Of a stretch of 55,069 bases of DNA, positions 8,121-17,693 are shown piece after piece. The stretch comes from Candidatus Hodarchaeota archaeon (GTDB taxonomy: Archaea > Asgardarchaeota > Heimdallarchaeia > Hodarchaeales > Hodarchaeaceae). The stretch covers positions 1 to 55,069 of the forward strand of contig JAHQWW010000014.1 of NCBI GenBank assembly GCA_029856365.1, written 5' to 3'. A program made the translations under genes and the position numbers. The notes below the pieces were generated by a model. The model saw only the letters and a program-made list of their open reading frames with translations, ran no database searches and was not told the origin of the DNA. Positions within the stretch are counted from its first letter, which is position 1. The number at the start of each line of letters is the position of its first letter.

Positions 8121-10481
8121 TTGTCTAGTTTTACTAGTTTTATTGATTTAATTCTCTTTTTAGATAACAGGATTGTGTTATTAAATATGAGGATAGATGA
8201 TATCTCTGAAGATATCCCACCTCAATTTAAAAACCATGTAAAAGATCTTCTTAAACAATACAATAAGAAGTACAGAGATGCAATGAACGCGCTTCGTGAA
8301 AGTGAAGAGAAATACAGGATGTTATTTGAAGAAGCTCCAATCCTCATCATATTACTTGATACAAATGGTAGAATCATTGACTGTAATGATGTTACAGGAA
8401 CAATAACGGGTTTAACAAAAAAAGAAATACTAGGTAAGCACTATAAAAAAATAGGTATATTTTTAAGGCAAGATCTCCCTAAATATGTTACTCTCTTTGA
8501 TAGTTGTTTAGAAGGGTCTGATATAACCCCTATTGAAGTAAGAATAAGAGATAAAAATGATCGTATTCATTATCTTGAAGCATTTTCGACATTAATTTTA
8601 AAAAAAGATGAAGTTAAAACTATTCAAGTTATTGCTCATGACATTACAAAACGTAAACTTGCGGAGGAAGCCCTACAAACAAGTAAGGAGATGTACAGAA
8701 CCTTAGTAGAAACAATGAAAGATGCTGTGGGTATTCTTGATAACAATGGTTTAATCATCTATGCTAACAAAAGAACTTTCGAAATGCTAGGATATTCTCA
8801 AGACGAAGTACTTCATCATCCTGTCACAGATTTCTTGGATGAAGAAAACCAAGACATTTTGAGAAAGCAATTATTCAAACAAAGAGAAAGAATAATTGAA
8901 AATTATGAACTTAGATGGACACGGAAAGATGGTTCTAAAATCAACACTATTGTATCACCAAAACCTCAATTTCATGAAGATGGGACAATTAATACCTATT
9001 TTGCTGTAGTAACAGATATTACAGAATGTAAGCAGGCAGAGGAAGAGCTAGAAAGAACAAAAAATGAAAGAGAACAAATATTAAATTCCTTAGTTGAGCA
9101 TGTTGTATTCCAGGACTTACTACAGAGAGTTTTGTGGGCAAATAAATCTGCTTGTCAATCCGTTGATAAAAAACTTGACCAACTAGTAGGAAAATATTGT
9201 TATGAAATTTGGCCTCAGAGAAGAGAACCTTGCATTGGATGTCCAATCTTTAAAGCTATTAATACGAGAAAACCACAAGAGAATGAAATAACTACTCCTG
9301 ATGGAAGAATGTGGTTTATTCATGGTAGTCCTGTCTTTGATAATAATGGTAAGATTATTGGCGCAGTAGAAACAACATTAGAAATTACTAAACGCAAGAA
9401 AGCAGAGAATGAACTCCGTGAATCCAAAGAGAAATATAAGATGCTTGTTGAAAAACTAAGAGAAGGAGTTTTATTGGAGGATGTTGGGGGATTTATTTCT
9501 TTTGTAAACCCAAGAACAGCAGAAATGCTAGGTTATTCGGAAAATGAGTTATTAGGCAAACATTACAGTTTTCTTGTCCCAGAAGAGGAGCTCGATAAAA
9601 TTAAAGCTGAATCTTCAAAACGTGTGAAGGGAATTAGTAGTACTTATGAAGCAAGTCTATTAGCAAAAGATAACCATTGTATTCCAGTTATTGTCACAAC
9701 AACTTCAGTTATTTCCCCAGAAGGTGAATTTAAAGGAGCACTTTCAGTCTTTACTGACATCACAGAACGTAAACTAATAGAAGAGGAAAGGAGGAAATTA
9801 GCAGAAAAACAAAGAGAATTCATGGATCAGATTGCTCATGAGTTAAGAACTCCTCTTACAGTTATTAAAGGATATACCGAATTCCTTTTGACACGTGAAA
9901 AGAATACAGAAAATAAACATATCTTGAATACCATTATGAATAATGTTGCTCGATTAGAAGAACTAGGATCCAGTGTCAGTGACCTTTACCGTATTGAAAG
10001 AGGCAAATTTGAAGTATTTTTAGAAAAAATGGAGCTTTGTGGCTTTATATCAGAGTTTTTAGAACCTTATCGAAAGTTGTATGAAGGACAAATTTATTTT
10101 GATAGTTCTAGGTTAAAAAATCAAATTTTTATTTATGGTGATCCTAAAAGACTGAATAATGTTTTGAATAATGTTCTTGATAATGCAATTCGAAATACAC
10201 CACGTGAAAATAGAAGGATAAACTTGGAACTGAATCTTACTGAACAAAAAGTCGAGTTAATAGTAATCGATAATGGTGCTGGGATAAAACCCGAAAATTT
10301 AGATAAAATATTCGATAAATTTACGTCATTTCCGACCAAGTATGATATCACAGGAACAGGAATAGGCCTTTACCTTGCTCGGAAAATAATCAACGCCCAT
10401 AATGGATCGATAAGCGCATACAGTAAAGGAGAGGATCAGGGAACCGAAATTAAAATAAAACTTCCAAGAATGCGTAAATAG
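8121..10481 (+). CDS. sensor histidine kinase with four PAS domains
   Basis: A 786-residue cytosolic sensor kinase without membrane segments. After a short helical start there are four PAS domains at roughly 62-180, 188-303, 315-428 and 436-552, each ending in the DIT-(E/K)RK type linker. The third contains a Cys-rich insert EPCIGCP (369-375). The HisKA helix has phospho-acceptor His573 in IAHELRTPLT. The HATPase follows, with N box NVLDNAIRNTP, G1 DNGAGI, F box region and G2 GTGIGLYLA. All catalytic boxes are intact. No response regulator is adjacent, so it is an orphan kinase. Start TTG 8121 fits a leaderless transcript; ATG 8187 is the alternative. The signal is unknown, but soluble PAS domains imply an internal redox, gas or ligand cue. 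Confidence 0.92.
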   Translation: MSSFTSFIDLILFLDNRIVLLNMRIDDISEDIPPQFKNHVKDLLKQYNKKYRDAMNALRESEEKYRMLFEEAPILIILLDTNGRIIDCNDVTGTITGLTKKEILGKHYKKIGIFLRQDLPKYVTLFDSCLEGSDITPIEVRIRDKNDRIHYLEAFSTLILKKDEVKTIQVIAHDITKRKLAEEALQTSKEMYRTLVETMKDAVGILDNNGLIIYANKRTFEMLGYSQDEVLHHPVTDFLDEENQDILRKQLFKQRERIIENYELRWTRKDGSKINTIVSPKPQFHEDGTINTYFAVVTDITECKQAEEELERTKNEREQILNSLVEHVVFQDLLQRVLWANKSACQSVDKKLDQLVGKYCYEIWPQRREPCIGCPIFKAINTRKPQENEITTPDGRMWFIHGSPVFDNNGKIIGAVETTLEITKRKKAENELRESKEKYKMLVEKLREGVLLEDVGGFISFVNPRTAEMLGYSENELLGKHYSFLVPEEELDKIKAESSKRVKGISSTYEASLLAKDNHCIPVIVTTTSVISPEGEFKGALSVFTDITERKLIEEERRKLAEKQREFMDQIAHELRTPLTVIKGYTEFLLTREKNTENKHILNTIMNNVARLEELGSSVSDLYRIERGKFEVFLEKMELCGFISEFLEPYRKLYEGQIYFDSSRLKNQIFIYGDPKRLNNVLNNVLDNAIRNTPRENRRINLELNLTEQKVELIVIDNGAGIKPENLDKIFDKFTSFPTKYDITGTGIGLYLARKIINAHNGSISAYSKGEDQGTEIKIKLPRMRK

Positions 10482-10550
10482 AACAGATTGGAAGAAATTT
10501 TTAATACGAATTTCTTAAGAGTAGAAATTAGCCAAACCTATTGAAGAATA

Positions 10551-11672
10551 ATGTTTGAATTTACGAAATGTCAGATTTGCAATACACAACCTCAAATATT
10601 AGCTGCTTCTCTAGGGATCTGTTCAGAATGTGTTAAAAAAAATCCTGAAGAAGCAATTGAGCGTTCACGTTCATCTCATAGCAAGAATCGTGCGAAATGG
10701 TATTTAACGCCTGATATCCCGAATAGTTTAGGGGGACAACAGTGTCATATTTGCTCAAATGAATGCCTCATTGGATTAGGAGAAAGTGGCTATTGTGGAA
10801 TTAGGAAAAATGTCAATGGTCATTTAGAATCTATTGCAGGAAAAAACAAAGCACTGTTACATACATACCTTGATCCTATTCCAACAAATTGTTGTAGCAC
10901 ATACTTTTGTCCAGGAGGAACATCAGCTGGTTATCCCCAATTTTCATATCACAAAGGCCCAGAACGTGGTTATTATAATCTTGCCTGTTTTCTTTATGGA
11001 TGTAATTTTTCTTGTTTGGGTTGTCAGAATGATCAACATAGGGCGGTAAATGCAGCAGAAATATACACATTTGACAAATTTGTCTCTAAAATTCAAAATA
11101 ATCCAAAAATATCCTGCATTTGTTGGTTTGGAGGATCTCCTGAACCACAGTTGTCTTGGGCTCTCCGCGCTAGCAGACGAGCTAAGGACGCTGCGCTTGA
11201 ACGAATTCTTCGCGTGTGTTGGGAATGGAATGGTGCTGGAAATTCAAAACTTGTGCAAAACGCAGTAGCATTATCACTCAGAACAGGGGGTAATGCGAAG
11301 TTTGATTTAAAGTATTTCTCTCCTACACTCTCTCAAGTTCTAAGTGGGGTATCTAATGAACAATCGTTTAAAAATTTTGAGATTTGTTTTAATAAATTCT
11401 ATCATGAGAGAAAAGAAAACCCAGTTTTAACTGCAACAACCTTATTGGTTCCCAGTTACGTTGATAAAGAGGAAGTCAGTAATATTGCTCAATTCTTAGC
11501 TTCATTAGATAAATCTATTCCATATTCTCTTTTAGTTTTCCATCCCGATTCATTCTTAATAGATCTTCCTGTTACACCTCTCCGACAAGTCAAAGAATGT
11601 TATGAAGCTGCTAAGAATCATCTAGAAAATGTTCATATTGGCAATAAGCACCTAATTGGGTGGGCTATTTAG
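10551..11672 (+). CDS. radical SAM protein, PflA-like
   Basis: A 373-residue radical SAM enzyme with the cluster motif C151-x3-C155-x2-C158 in GCNFSCLGCQN. The N-terminus carries additional cysteine pairs (C7/C10, C24/C27, and C65/C68 with C72) that look like zinc or iron-sulfur ribbons. A short CCSTYFCPGG block (114-122) precedes the SAM core. The glycine-rich SAM-contacting segment is ICWFGGSPEPQ. The overall plan resembles the PflA-like COG1180 group and archaeal homologues of unknown substrate. No glycyl radical enzyme lies nearby. The next gene converges from the minus strand and its coding frame overlaps this stop by four bases. Confidence 0.85.
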   Translation: MFEFTKCQICNTQPQILAASLGICSECVKKNPEEAIERSRSSHSKNRAKWYLTPDIPNSLGGQQCHICSNECLIGLGESGYCGIRKNVNGHLESIAGKNKALLHTYLDPIPTNCCSTYFCPGGTSAGYPQFSYHKGPERGYYNLACFLYGCNFSCLGCQNDQHRAVNAAEIYTFDKFVSKIQNNPKISCICWFGGSPEPQLSWALRASRRAKDAALERILRVCWEWNGAGNSKLVQNAVALSLRTGGNAKFDLKYFSPTLSQVLSGVSNEQSFKNFEICFNKFYHERKENPVLTATTLLVPSYVDKEEVSNIAQFLASLDKSIPYSLLVFHPDSFLIDLPVTPLRQVKECYEAAKNHLENVHIGNKHLIGWAI

Positions 11673-11902
11673 TTTTTGTTTTCTGGGAGAGTCCAAATTA
11701 TAGCTTTTTTTTCCCGTGAAATTATTTTTGTGATCAATCCTTGAAAATTTAATTCAGCCAATGCAGCTGGAATCCGATCACTACATTCATTAATTCCAAG
11801 ACTCTCGGCCTCTTTAATTAATTCAGTTGTAGTGGCCTCTTTCATATCTTTTAATAACTCGAGAATTAACGTATTTGTTTTATCTTGATCTTTCATTGAC
11901 AT
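11669..11902 (-). CDS. small winged-helix-like protein
   Basis: About 77 residues: two or three helices (NTLILELLKDMKEATTTELIKEAESLG) followed by a helix ALAELNFQGLI and a two-strand wing (TKIISREKKAIIWTL). This is the pattern of a winged helix-turn-helix domain, such as in small archaeal regulators. It lies just downstream of the cysteine desulfurase gene on the same strand. A start at ATG 11902 (or 11896) leaves a 37-base gap. The open frame reaches back to 11956, which would overlap the desulfurase end. It could bind DNA or serve as a protein adaptor; the target is unknown. Confidence 0.6.
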   Translation of the reverse strand: MSMKDQDKTNTLILELLKDMKEATTTELIKEAESLGINECSDRIPAALAELNFQGLITKIISREKKAIIWTLPENKN

Positions 11903-11939
11903 TTTAAACACTGTAGGAACATTGAATTTATTTGGTCGT

Positions 11940-13190
11940 TCAAGCCATAATATCAAATATTTCTTGTAAGGTTTCTACAAAGATATTAACCTCTTCAACA
12001 GTATTATACAAATACCAGCTAGGACGTAGTGTACCCACGTCGAGATGCTTTTCATGGTGGAATGCGTGCGTACAGTGGAATCCTGATCGAAGAAATATAT
12101 TTTTCATTTCATCCATTAGAATCGCAACTTCGTGTGGGTTTATTTGACCTTTCAAATCAATAGCCGCTAATGCTGCTCTCTGTTCAGGATTTTCTGGGCC
12201 TAAAATGTGTATTTTATTCCCTAAAGTTTCTCTCAAATTATTTATCATTGTTCGACTGAGAAGCTTCTCATGAGATTGGATTTTATCCATACCAACTGAC
12301 GCTAGATATTCCACAGTTGCACCTGATGCTATTGCTCCTGCATAATTCTGAAGACCTGCCTCAAACTTGGTTGGAGGACTAAGAAGCTTGATATCATGAG
12401 GATAATGAACATCAGAAACGGTTTCCCCACCTAGAATCAAAGGTTCTGTTTTTTCTAGAAGATCATATCGTCCATAGAGAAAGCCCATGCCTGTTGGCCC
12501 ACAAGCTTTATGCATAGATGCAGCAAATAGATCTACCTCCATTTTTTGGACATCAATTGGTCGATGGGGAAAACTTTGAGCTGCATCCAATTGTAATATA
12601 CCATCTCTTTCGTGTACGATTTGAGCTATCTCAGTTTCAGGAATATGGGCAGCAGTAACATTACTAGTGTGGTTTAAACTCGCGAGAAAATTCCCCTCCT
12701 CACACTTCTCCACAATTTCAGTAAATTCTTCGAGATTAAACATTCCAGTTAATGGCATTTCCATGATTTTTAATTCGATTTTTCCTAAGTTATGCAACCT
12801 AACCCATTTCACCAAATTAGAATTGTGACTTTCAGATGTTGTGATGATGGTCCCCTTTCCATTTTCTTCGAGAGAGAGACAATGGCTTCCCAAGTTTAAT
12901 GCTTCAGTTGTATTCCGTACCCACACAATTTCAGCGGGATTTTTTGCGTTGATAAACCTTGCCAAATCTTTTCGAGCGTCATCATATAGACGAGTTGTTT
13001 TTAACGAAAAAGCATGGGGGCTGCGGCCAGCACATGCAGTATATTCAGTGTAATATGCTACCAGAGCATCGATGACCTGTTGAGGCTTGAGTGCCATACA
13101 AGCCGAGTCAGCATAAATAATTGGTTTTCCATCTTTAAGTTGGTGAAGCGCTGGAAAATCAGTTCTAACTTTATTTACGTCCAATCCCAT
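11940..13190 (-). CDS. class V aminotransferase, SufS-like cysteine desulfurase
   Basis: About 416 residues with the SufS/CsdA layout. The N-terminus MGLDVNKVRTDFPAL leads to IYADSAC, a substrate-binding segment RNTTEALNL, and SESHNSNLVKW with the PLP-stacking His. It continues with LQLDAAQSFPHRPID, the PLP lysine in ASMHKACGPTG (Lys228 with this start), and a Cys in RSGFHCTHAF where SufS enzymes carry the persulfide cysteine. It should mobilise sulfur from cysteine for Fe-S clusters, thio-modification or tungstopterin. ATG 13190 matches the family start better than TTG 13226. No SufE/IscU scaffold gene is adjacent. A bare selenocysteine lyase role is possible. Confidence 0.85.
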   Translation of the reverse strand: MGLDVNKVRTDFPALHQLKDGKPIIYADSACMALKPQQVIDALVAYYTEYTACAGRSPHAFSLKTTRLYDDARKDLARFINAKNPAEIVWVRNTTEALNLGSHCLSLEENGKGTIITTSESHNSNLVKWVRLHNLGKIELKIMEMPLTGMFNLEEFTEIVEKCEEGNFLASLNHTSNVTAAHIPETEIAQIVHERDGILQLDAAQSFPHRPIDVQKMEVDLFAASMHKACGPTGMGFLYGRYDLLEKTEPLILGGETVSDVHYPHDIKLLSPPTKFEAGLQNYAGAIASGATVEYLASVGMDKIQSHEKLLSRTMINNLRETLGNKIHILGPENPEQRAALAAIDLKGQINPHEVAILMDEMKNIFLRSGFHCTHAFHHEKHLDVGTLRPSWYLYNTVEEVNIFVETLQEIFDIMA

Positions 13191-13226
13191 TTTAAGAACC
13201 ACCTGTAACGAGTAAGATGCATTCAA

Positions 13227-13673
13227 TCGCTAAGGTTAATCAATACTTCGATTTTATTGCTTTTTTACCTTCATTTTGCGTTTGAACCAACTTTTCTAGT
13301 AGTTTTTAGGACTGTTGGCTAGTAACCTAAGAGATAATTCATTTAAGAAATACATCTTTAGACTTTATGATCTCACTGAAAGGCTTATTATTAAAACCTG
13401 GGATATTGTAACATGATGTATTTCTCCCGAATATGTTCCAATCTTCAGAGATTCAAAATGCTAATTCTTTATTGAAGTTTAAGGTTAGTAGATTTATATA
13501 AAAACACTCAACAGCTTCCTTAATAACATAAAATCTTAGTATAAGAAGTAATTTTTTGATAAAACTGAAACCCCAAAATTAATGATTGATATCCAAAAGT
13601 TAATGAACCCTTAAATCGTCAGAGTAAAACTGAGGTCATCAATAAAGAAGGAAATTAGGCTGAAAAAGAGAGG
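13227..13673. other. intergenic region, 447 bases
   Basis: Divergent intergenic region between the desulfurase and the beta-propeller-like gene. The one element worth noting is a TATA-like TTTATATAAAA around 13493-13503, about 170 bases before the plus-strand gene. Short open stretches on the minus strand do not resemble any protein I know. No RNA structure was recognised. Confidence 0.3.
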
Positions 13674-14834
13674 TTGATACTTAAATTCTTGATTCCTCCA
13701 AGTATTTTCCTAAAAATGCTTAGTACACTCGTTTTTATTATTATTTCAAATAACCACGAGTTTAGATGGTATCAACTTTATAGTGGGCAATCAAATTACG
13801 TTATAAGCGATATCATTGAGGCTAAAGATGGAAATTTTATTGTTATTGGAACCAAGATGCATGGTTCAAGTGCAGCAAAGATTTGGTTAATGAAAGTAAA
13901 TACTGACGGTCACCCCTTATGGAATAAATCTTTGAGTAACTCACCAGCAGAAGGGCATTCGATTGCTGAATGTTCTGATGGGGGATTTATCATAGCTGGG
14001 GAATTCTTTAATGAATCATTATGGCGATGGCAAATTTTACTGTTGAGAATTTCTGAAGATGGTACTGTTTTGTGGAGTAAAAATTTACTCAATAAAATCC
14101 AAGATGAAAGGCCTTACGATATTCTTCGATCCAGTGACGGGGGATTCGCTATTACTGGTTCTAGAGACAAAGACAGTTATTATCGAGATTGCCTAGTAAC
14201 AAAAATCGACTCCTTTGGTAATAAACTTTGGGACTATAGCTTTGGGGGATATTCAACAGATGTTGCTTATTCTATTGTTGAGACAGCAGTGGAAGAATTT
14301 GTGGTTGCAGGTCGTACACGTTTTCTTTCAGGTAAGGGAAATACCAACATGTACCTAGCAAAATTAAATGCTAGTGGACTAATTTGGGAAAAGGCCTTTG
14401 GTGGAAGTTTATATACGAAAGCTTACGATCTACTAAAGACATCTGATGGAGGATTAGTTTTAGTTGGATGCTCACGAGAAAGTTATGAAGATGACAATCA
14501 CTTTACTGTTGTTAGAGTAGACAACGAAGGAGAAACTAAATGGAGTAAGGTCTATGATTACAAAGGAATTGGTTTTTGTATAATTCAACCTAATGACGAA
14601 AACCTAGTAATAGTTGGTGAGACTAGATCTATGCAACGTATACTAGTTTTAAAAACAGATATGAATGGAAGTGTAGTCGCTCATCAGCAATATGGCAGAG
14701 AAGAATATACGGAAAGAGTAACATCAATTATCCAAGCCTCCACAGAAGATCTAATAATGGTAGGTTATAGTGAAATAGGTGGAGATTGGGAACCACGGAT
14801 TGTTGAAGCATGGTTTCACAAAATTATAATATAA
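13674..14834 (+). CDS. exported beta-propeller-like repeat protein
   Basis: A 386-residue protein. Residues 1-28 are hydrophobic and look like a signal peptide or anchor. The rest is built from about seven repeats of roughly 50 residues, each with a core like Ile-x-x-x-x-Asp-Gly-Gly-Phe-hydrophobic-hydrophobic-x-Gly. A strand of the form (L/V)xKh(D/N)xxGxxLWxK follows each core. The pattern resembles secreted beta-propeller proteins of archaea and bacteria. It has no catalytic motif and no C-terminal anchor. The TTG start follows a purine run AAAAAGAGAGG directly; ATG 13716 is an alternative that still leaves a hydrophobic N-terminus. The role is probably surface binding or scaffolding. Confidence 0.7.
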   Translation: MILKFLIPPSIFLKMLSTLVFIIISNNHEFRWYQLYSGQSNYVISDIIEAKDGNFIVIGTKMHGSSAAKIWLMKVNTDGHPLWNKSLSNSPAEGHSIAECSDGGFIIAGEFFNESLWRWQILLLRISEDGTVLWSKNLLNKIQDERPYDILRSSDGGFAITGSRDKDSYYRDCLVTKIDSFGNKLWDYSFGGYSTDVAYSIVETAVEEFVVAGRTRFLSGKGNTNMYLAKLNASGLIWEKAFGGSLYTKAYDLLKTSDGGLVLVGCSRESYEDDNHFTVVRVDNEGETKWSKVYDYKGIGFCIIQPNDENLVIVGETRSMQRILVLKTDMNGSVVAHQQYGREEYTERVTSIIQASTEDLIMVGYSEIGGDWEPRIVEAWFHKIII

Positions 14835-15205
14835 ATGAATAATCGTTCTATAATCATTCTACGATATATTAATATTTTGTAATACATTTATTCGATTAAA
14901 AATAGAAAAACAATATCTTATACGCTTTCTTCTTGTATAAACTATTCTAAATATAGATCTAGAAGTTAATGCATTCTTGTTCATATTTACATGGGTTAAT
15001 GGTCTTGATTAAAGATAATAAAATTCCAATATCTCATTCTAATGAATGGATTGCGTTTAATTGCATTGGGTTATCAGTTTGAATAAAAGTAAAATCATAT
15101 GCTTAATATTTATGATAATCATTTTATTTTGTACACTTTATTTCTGGCCAAGCTGATTGAGAAGATTACTACCAGGAAAGTTAAAAATGTAAAAGTGAAT
15201 TTATC
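14835..15205. other. intergenic region, 371 bases
   Basis: AT-rich sequence downstream of the beta-propeller gene. The plus-strand open frame that continues into 15311 has an unremarkable, basic and hydrophobic composition. Its second half is antisense to the duplicated HsdS-like tail, so I do not call it a gene. No promoter, RNA or repeat stands out. Confidence 0.3.
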
Positions 15206-15384
15206 TTACAGTTCTCCTAAAAGGCTCCGAATTCGATTTTTGAGGGCCATTTTTTCCTGTATTATCTCATTAATTTCCTGGGAAATTGTAATTCTTGTTT
15301 CTGTTTCTTGAGGTATCGGTAATAATAAGTCCACTCTCTGACTCATAATAAGATAATCACTAAGATTTTCATTCCCTTTAATTA
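15206..15384 (-). pseudogene. duplicated tail of the HsdM-HsdS gene (truncated specificity-subunit remnant)
   Basis: On the minus strand, just downstream of and overlapping the HsdM-HsdS stop in another frame, an open stretch of about 58 codons ends at the TAA at 15206-15208. It encodes LLLPIPQETETRITISQEIN and then EIIQEKMALKNRIRSLLGEL. This matches the C-terminus of the neighbouring fusion (LVLPIPREKEKRNAISQEIE, EIIQEKMALRERIRRTLEIL). It is therefore a second copy of the HsdS-type terminal helix region. It could be the remains of a tandem duplication or of a separate hsdS gene that lost its first part. It has no start codon with a ribosome site and is probably dead. Confidence 0.6.
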
Positions 15385-17441
15385 TTCAGGATCTCTAATG
15401 TTCGACGAATTCTCTCTCTCAAAGCCATTTTTTCCTGAATAATTTCTTCTATTTCTTGTGAAATAGCATTTCGTTTTTCCTTCTCTCGTGGTATTGGCAA
15501 AACCAAATCCATTAGTCGATTTCCTAGGGTTGAAATTGTTGATTGAATGAACGTCTTTGCTCTTATTTGATCTTGTACAATATCCGTATTAAGAGCCCAC
15601 AATAATAGGTTTTCATCTAAAAACTCTTTTTTCACTACTCTTATCTTTTTCAGATGGCTTTGGATAAGAATTTGGGTATCCTTCTCTGTTATCATTGCTG
15701 TTTTCCCTATTAAAAACGTACCATCATTTACTAATAGAATATCTCCAGCTCTAATATCCTGTTTGTCTTTATATAGCTCATATACCTCCCTTGCGACTTG
15801 TTTTTTTGGATCAATATTAATTTCCCAGTTAATAAGATCTGACGTTCTTACGAATGGAATTGGACCAGTACCATAAAATTTGGATCCTATTTCGTGTCCC
15901 CGTGTTATTTGAATTGTTCCTTTTTTTACTAAGTCACCAATTCTAACCAGTTGATATTTCCCCTCGTTTTCAATGATATATAAACGTTGAGCGATCTCTG
16001 GATTATAGTACTCGGGAATGAGAATTTGGTTCTCAATCTGGGAGCTCGTAAAGATAAAGCCTAAGTGTGATTGATCTTGCAAAGTACCCGCTCTAAATTC
16101 TCTATAATTTTCGACTATTTTGGGAAAGTCATCATTAATTATCTTATTTCCATTAGTATCTAGTATGAAATTTCCTTTATTATCTATTAGGTAGAGTGGT
16201 TTGCCGTTTTTATCGTGTCCAACGTTTTCTGTAATAGCCATAAATAAAGAATAATCTTGTTGCGGCTTACGTTTTTCTACGAACAGGAGTGATGTTTTAG
16301 TATGTGTGTGGGGGAGAAATGCGAGATGTGAACAGCTTATTAACGCTAGGATTTTCACATGTTGTCGTAAATAGTATAGAATGTATCGATCTGAAGGATT
16401 TCCAAAGATTCCATCTGGTAATATTATTCCTAATCGACCACCTGGTTTCAGAAGCTTAAGACACCGTTCAATAAAAAGTATTTGAGGTGGTTGCTTCTCT
16501 TGAAGAGTTTCGGTTTTATGCCAAGATCCATCAGCTTGTTTCTTCCATTTATGACCTAGATGGTAATCACGTAATATTTCCTTCGATTTAATGGGTATTT
16601 TTGCTCCAAATGGTGGATTTGTGCATACTATATCAAAGCTATTTAGTTTAATTGTTTCGAATACCTTTGAACTCCAGCTCTCCGGTGGATTTAGGGAATT
16701 TTCACAAAATACTACTTTTTCTTGGAAACCCAGTATAGCTAGATATAGTTGAGTAATCTTTGCTAGAAACTGATCCTTGTCAATCCCGAATAATACATTC
16801 ATATTATATGGTTCTTGTACACCTTTATTCTCATTTTTTTTTGTTTGTTGAGCTAATCTTACTATTAGAAATCCACCTGTTCCACAAGCAGGATCTATAA
16901 ATCGCTCGTTTGGCTTTGGATCAAGGATTTCAATCATTGTCTGAACTATATTTCGGGGAGTAAAGAATTGTCCTTTGTTACCTCTGAGTGATGGTCCAAG
17001 AAATATTTCAAATGCATCTCCAATTGCATCACGACTTGCTTTTATGATACTAAACTTTTCAATACTCTCCACTATTGAAGTTAATGATGTTTCATCCACA
17101 AACAATCTATCGTGGTCATCAAACATTGAGCTGTATTGGTTTTTGAGCTGATTAAATAGCAGAGTTACTCTTTCTAATATGTTACTATTTGAATAAATAT
17201 CATGGTAATTTAATTGGAAGAGAACTGGCTCATCAGGAGAACCAGTTAATTCGTCATAGATCTTACAAAACAAAAGAAAGATTAGCTGTTCAGCGAGTCT
17301 TTCGTCTCTAGTTGTTCCAACGAAATTTCCAGCAAGGTGATTTCGCATTCTCTTAAAAATTTGTTTTAAATCTTTAACCTCAACTAAATCTTTACGATAG
17401 ATTATCTTATTTGCGTCAGATGCCAGAACGGATCTCACCAC
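15378..17441 (-). CDS. type I-like DNA methyltransferase fused to a specificity domain (HsdM-HsdS)
   Basis: A 687-residue fusion. Residues 20-150 are the HsdM N-terminal helical domain. The N6-adenine methyltransferase domain has FFTPRNIV, motif I DPACGTGG (183-190) and catalytic NPPF (275-278), plus the GRLGIILPDGIF segment. From about residue 480 the protein becomes an HsdS target-recognition half. It has strands with VRIGDLVKKG, a TRD ending near KTFIQSTISTLGN, and the conserved LPIP followed by a long helix. One polypeptide thus should both recognise and methylate DNA. No restriction subunit HsdR is found in the window, so it is an orphan methyltransferase or part of a degraded system. 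The start at 17441 precedes the usual HsdM opening. Confidence 0.88.
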   Translation of the reverse strand: MVRSVLASDANKIIYRKDLVEVKDLKQIFKRMRNHLAGNFVGTTRDERLAEQLIFLLFCKIYDELTGSPDEPVLFQLNYHDIYSNSNILERVTLLFNQLKNQYSSMFDDHDRLFVDETSLTSIVESIEKFSIIKASRDAIGDAFEIFLGPSLRGNKGQFFTPRNIVQTMIEILDPKPNERFIDPACGTGGFLIVRLAQQTKKNENKGVQEPYNMNVLFGIDKDQFLAKITQLYLAILGFQEKVVFCENSLNPPESWSSKVFETIKLNSFDIVCTNPPFGAKIPIKSKEILRDYHLGHKWKKQADGSWHKTETLQEKQPPQILFIERCLKLLKPGGRLGIILPDGIFGNPSDRYILYYLRQHVKILALISCSHLAFLPHTHTKTSLLFVEKRKPQQDYSLFMAITENVGHDKNGKPLYLIDNKGNFILDTNGNKIINDDFPKIVENYREFRAGTLQDQSHLGFIFTSSQIENQILIPEYYNPEIAQRLYIIENEGKYQLVRIGDLVKKGTIQITRGHEIGSKFYGTGPIPFVRTSDLINWEINIDPKKQVAREVYELYKDKQDIRAGDILLVNDGTFLIGKTAMITEKDTQILIQSHLKKIRVVKKEFLDENLLLWALNTDIVQDQIRAKTFIQSTISTLGNRLMDLVLPIPREKEKRNAISQEIEEIIQEKMALRERIRRTLEILNN

Positions 17442-17693
17442 AATGATTTGTTCTGAATTCCCAGCATTTTAATGGCTAGTTATTCATTTCAGTGCTATTT
17501 AGATAAATTTTCTCTTGAATAATATAAAAAAAAATTCATATAGATTCTTAAAGCTCTTCATGTACAGAGTTATAAATTATCAATGAAGGCAAATGGCCAT
17601 TGAGTAGTAAAAGACCTTGTATTTAGGTTCAGTTATGCATATTAAATACACTAGAGAGAATTCATTATACTTTTTTTTAGTTGGTTAAGTCTT

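Noticed and set aside
13240..13500. Minus-strand short frames resembling a protein end
   Set aside because: Only short, interrupted runs without family match; not enough to call a pseudogene.
15099..15311. Plus-strand 70-codon frame
   Set aside because: Its second half is antisense to the duplicated HsdS-like tail, which has clear protein similarity on the minus strand.
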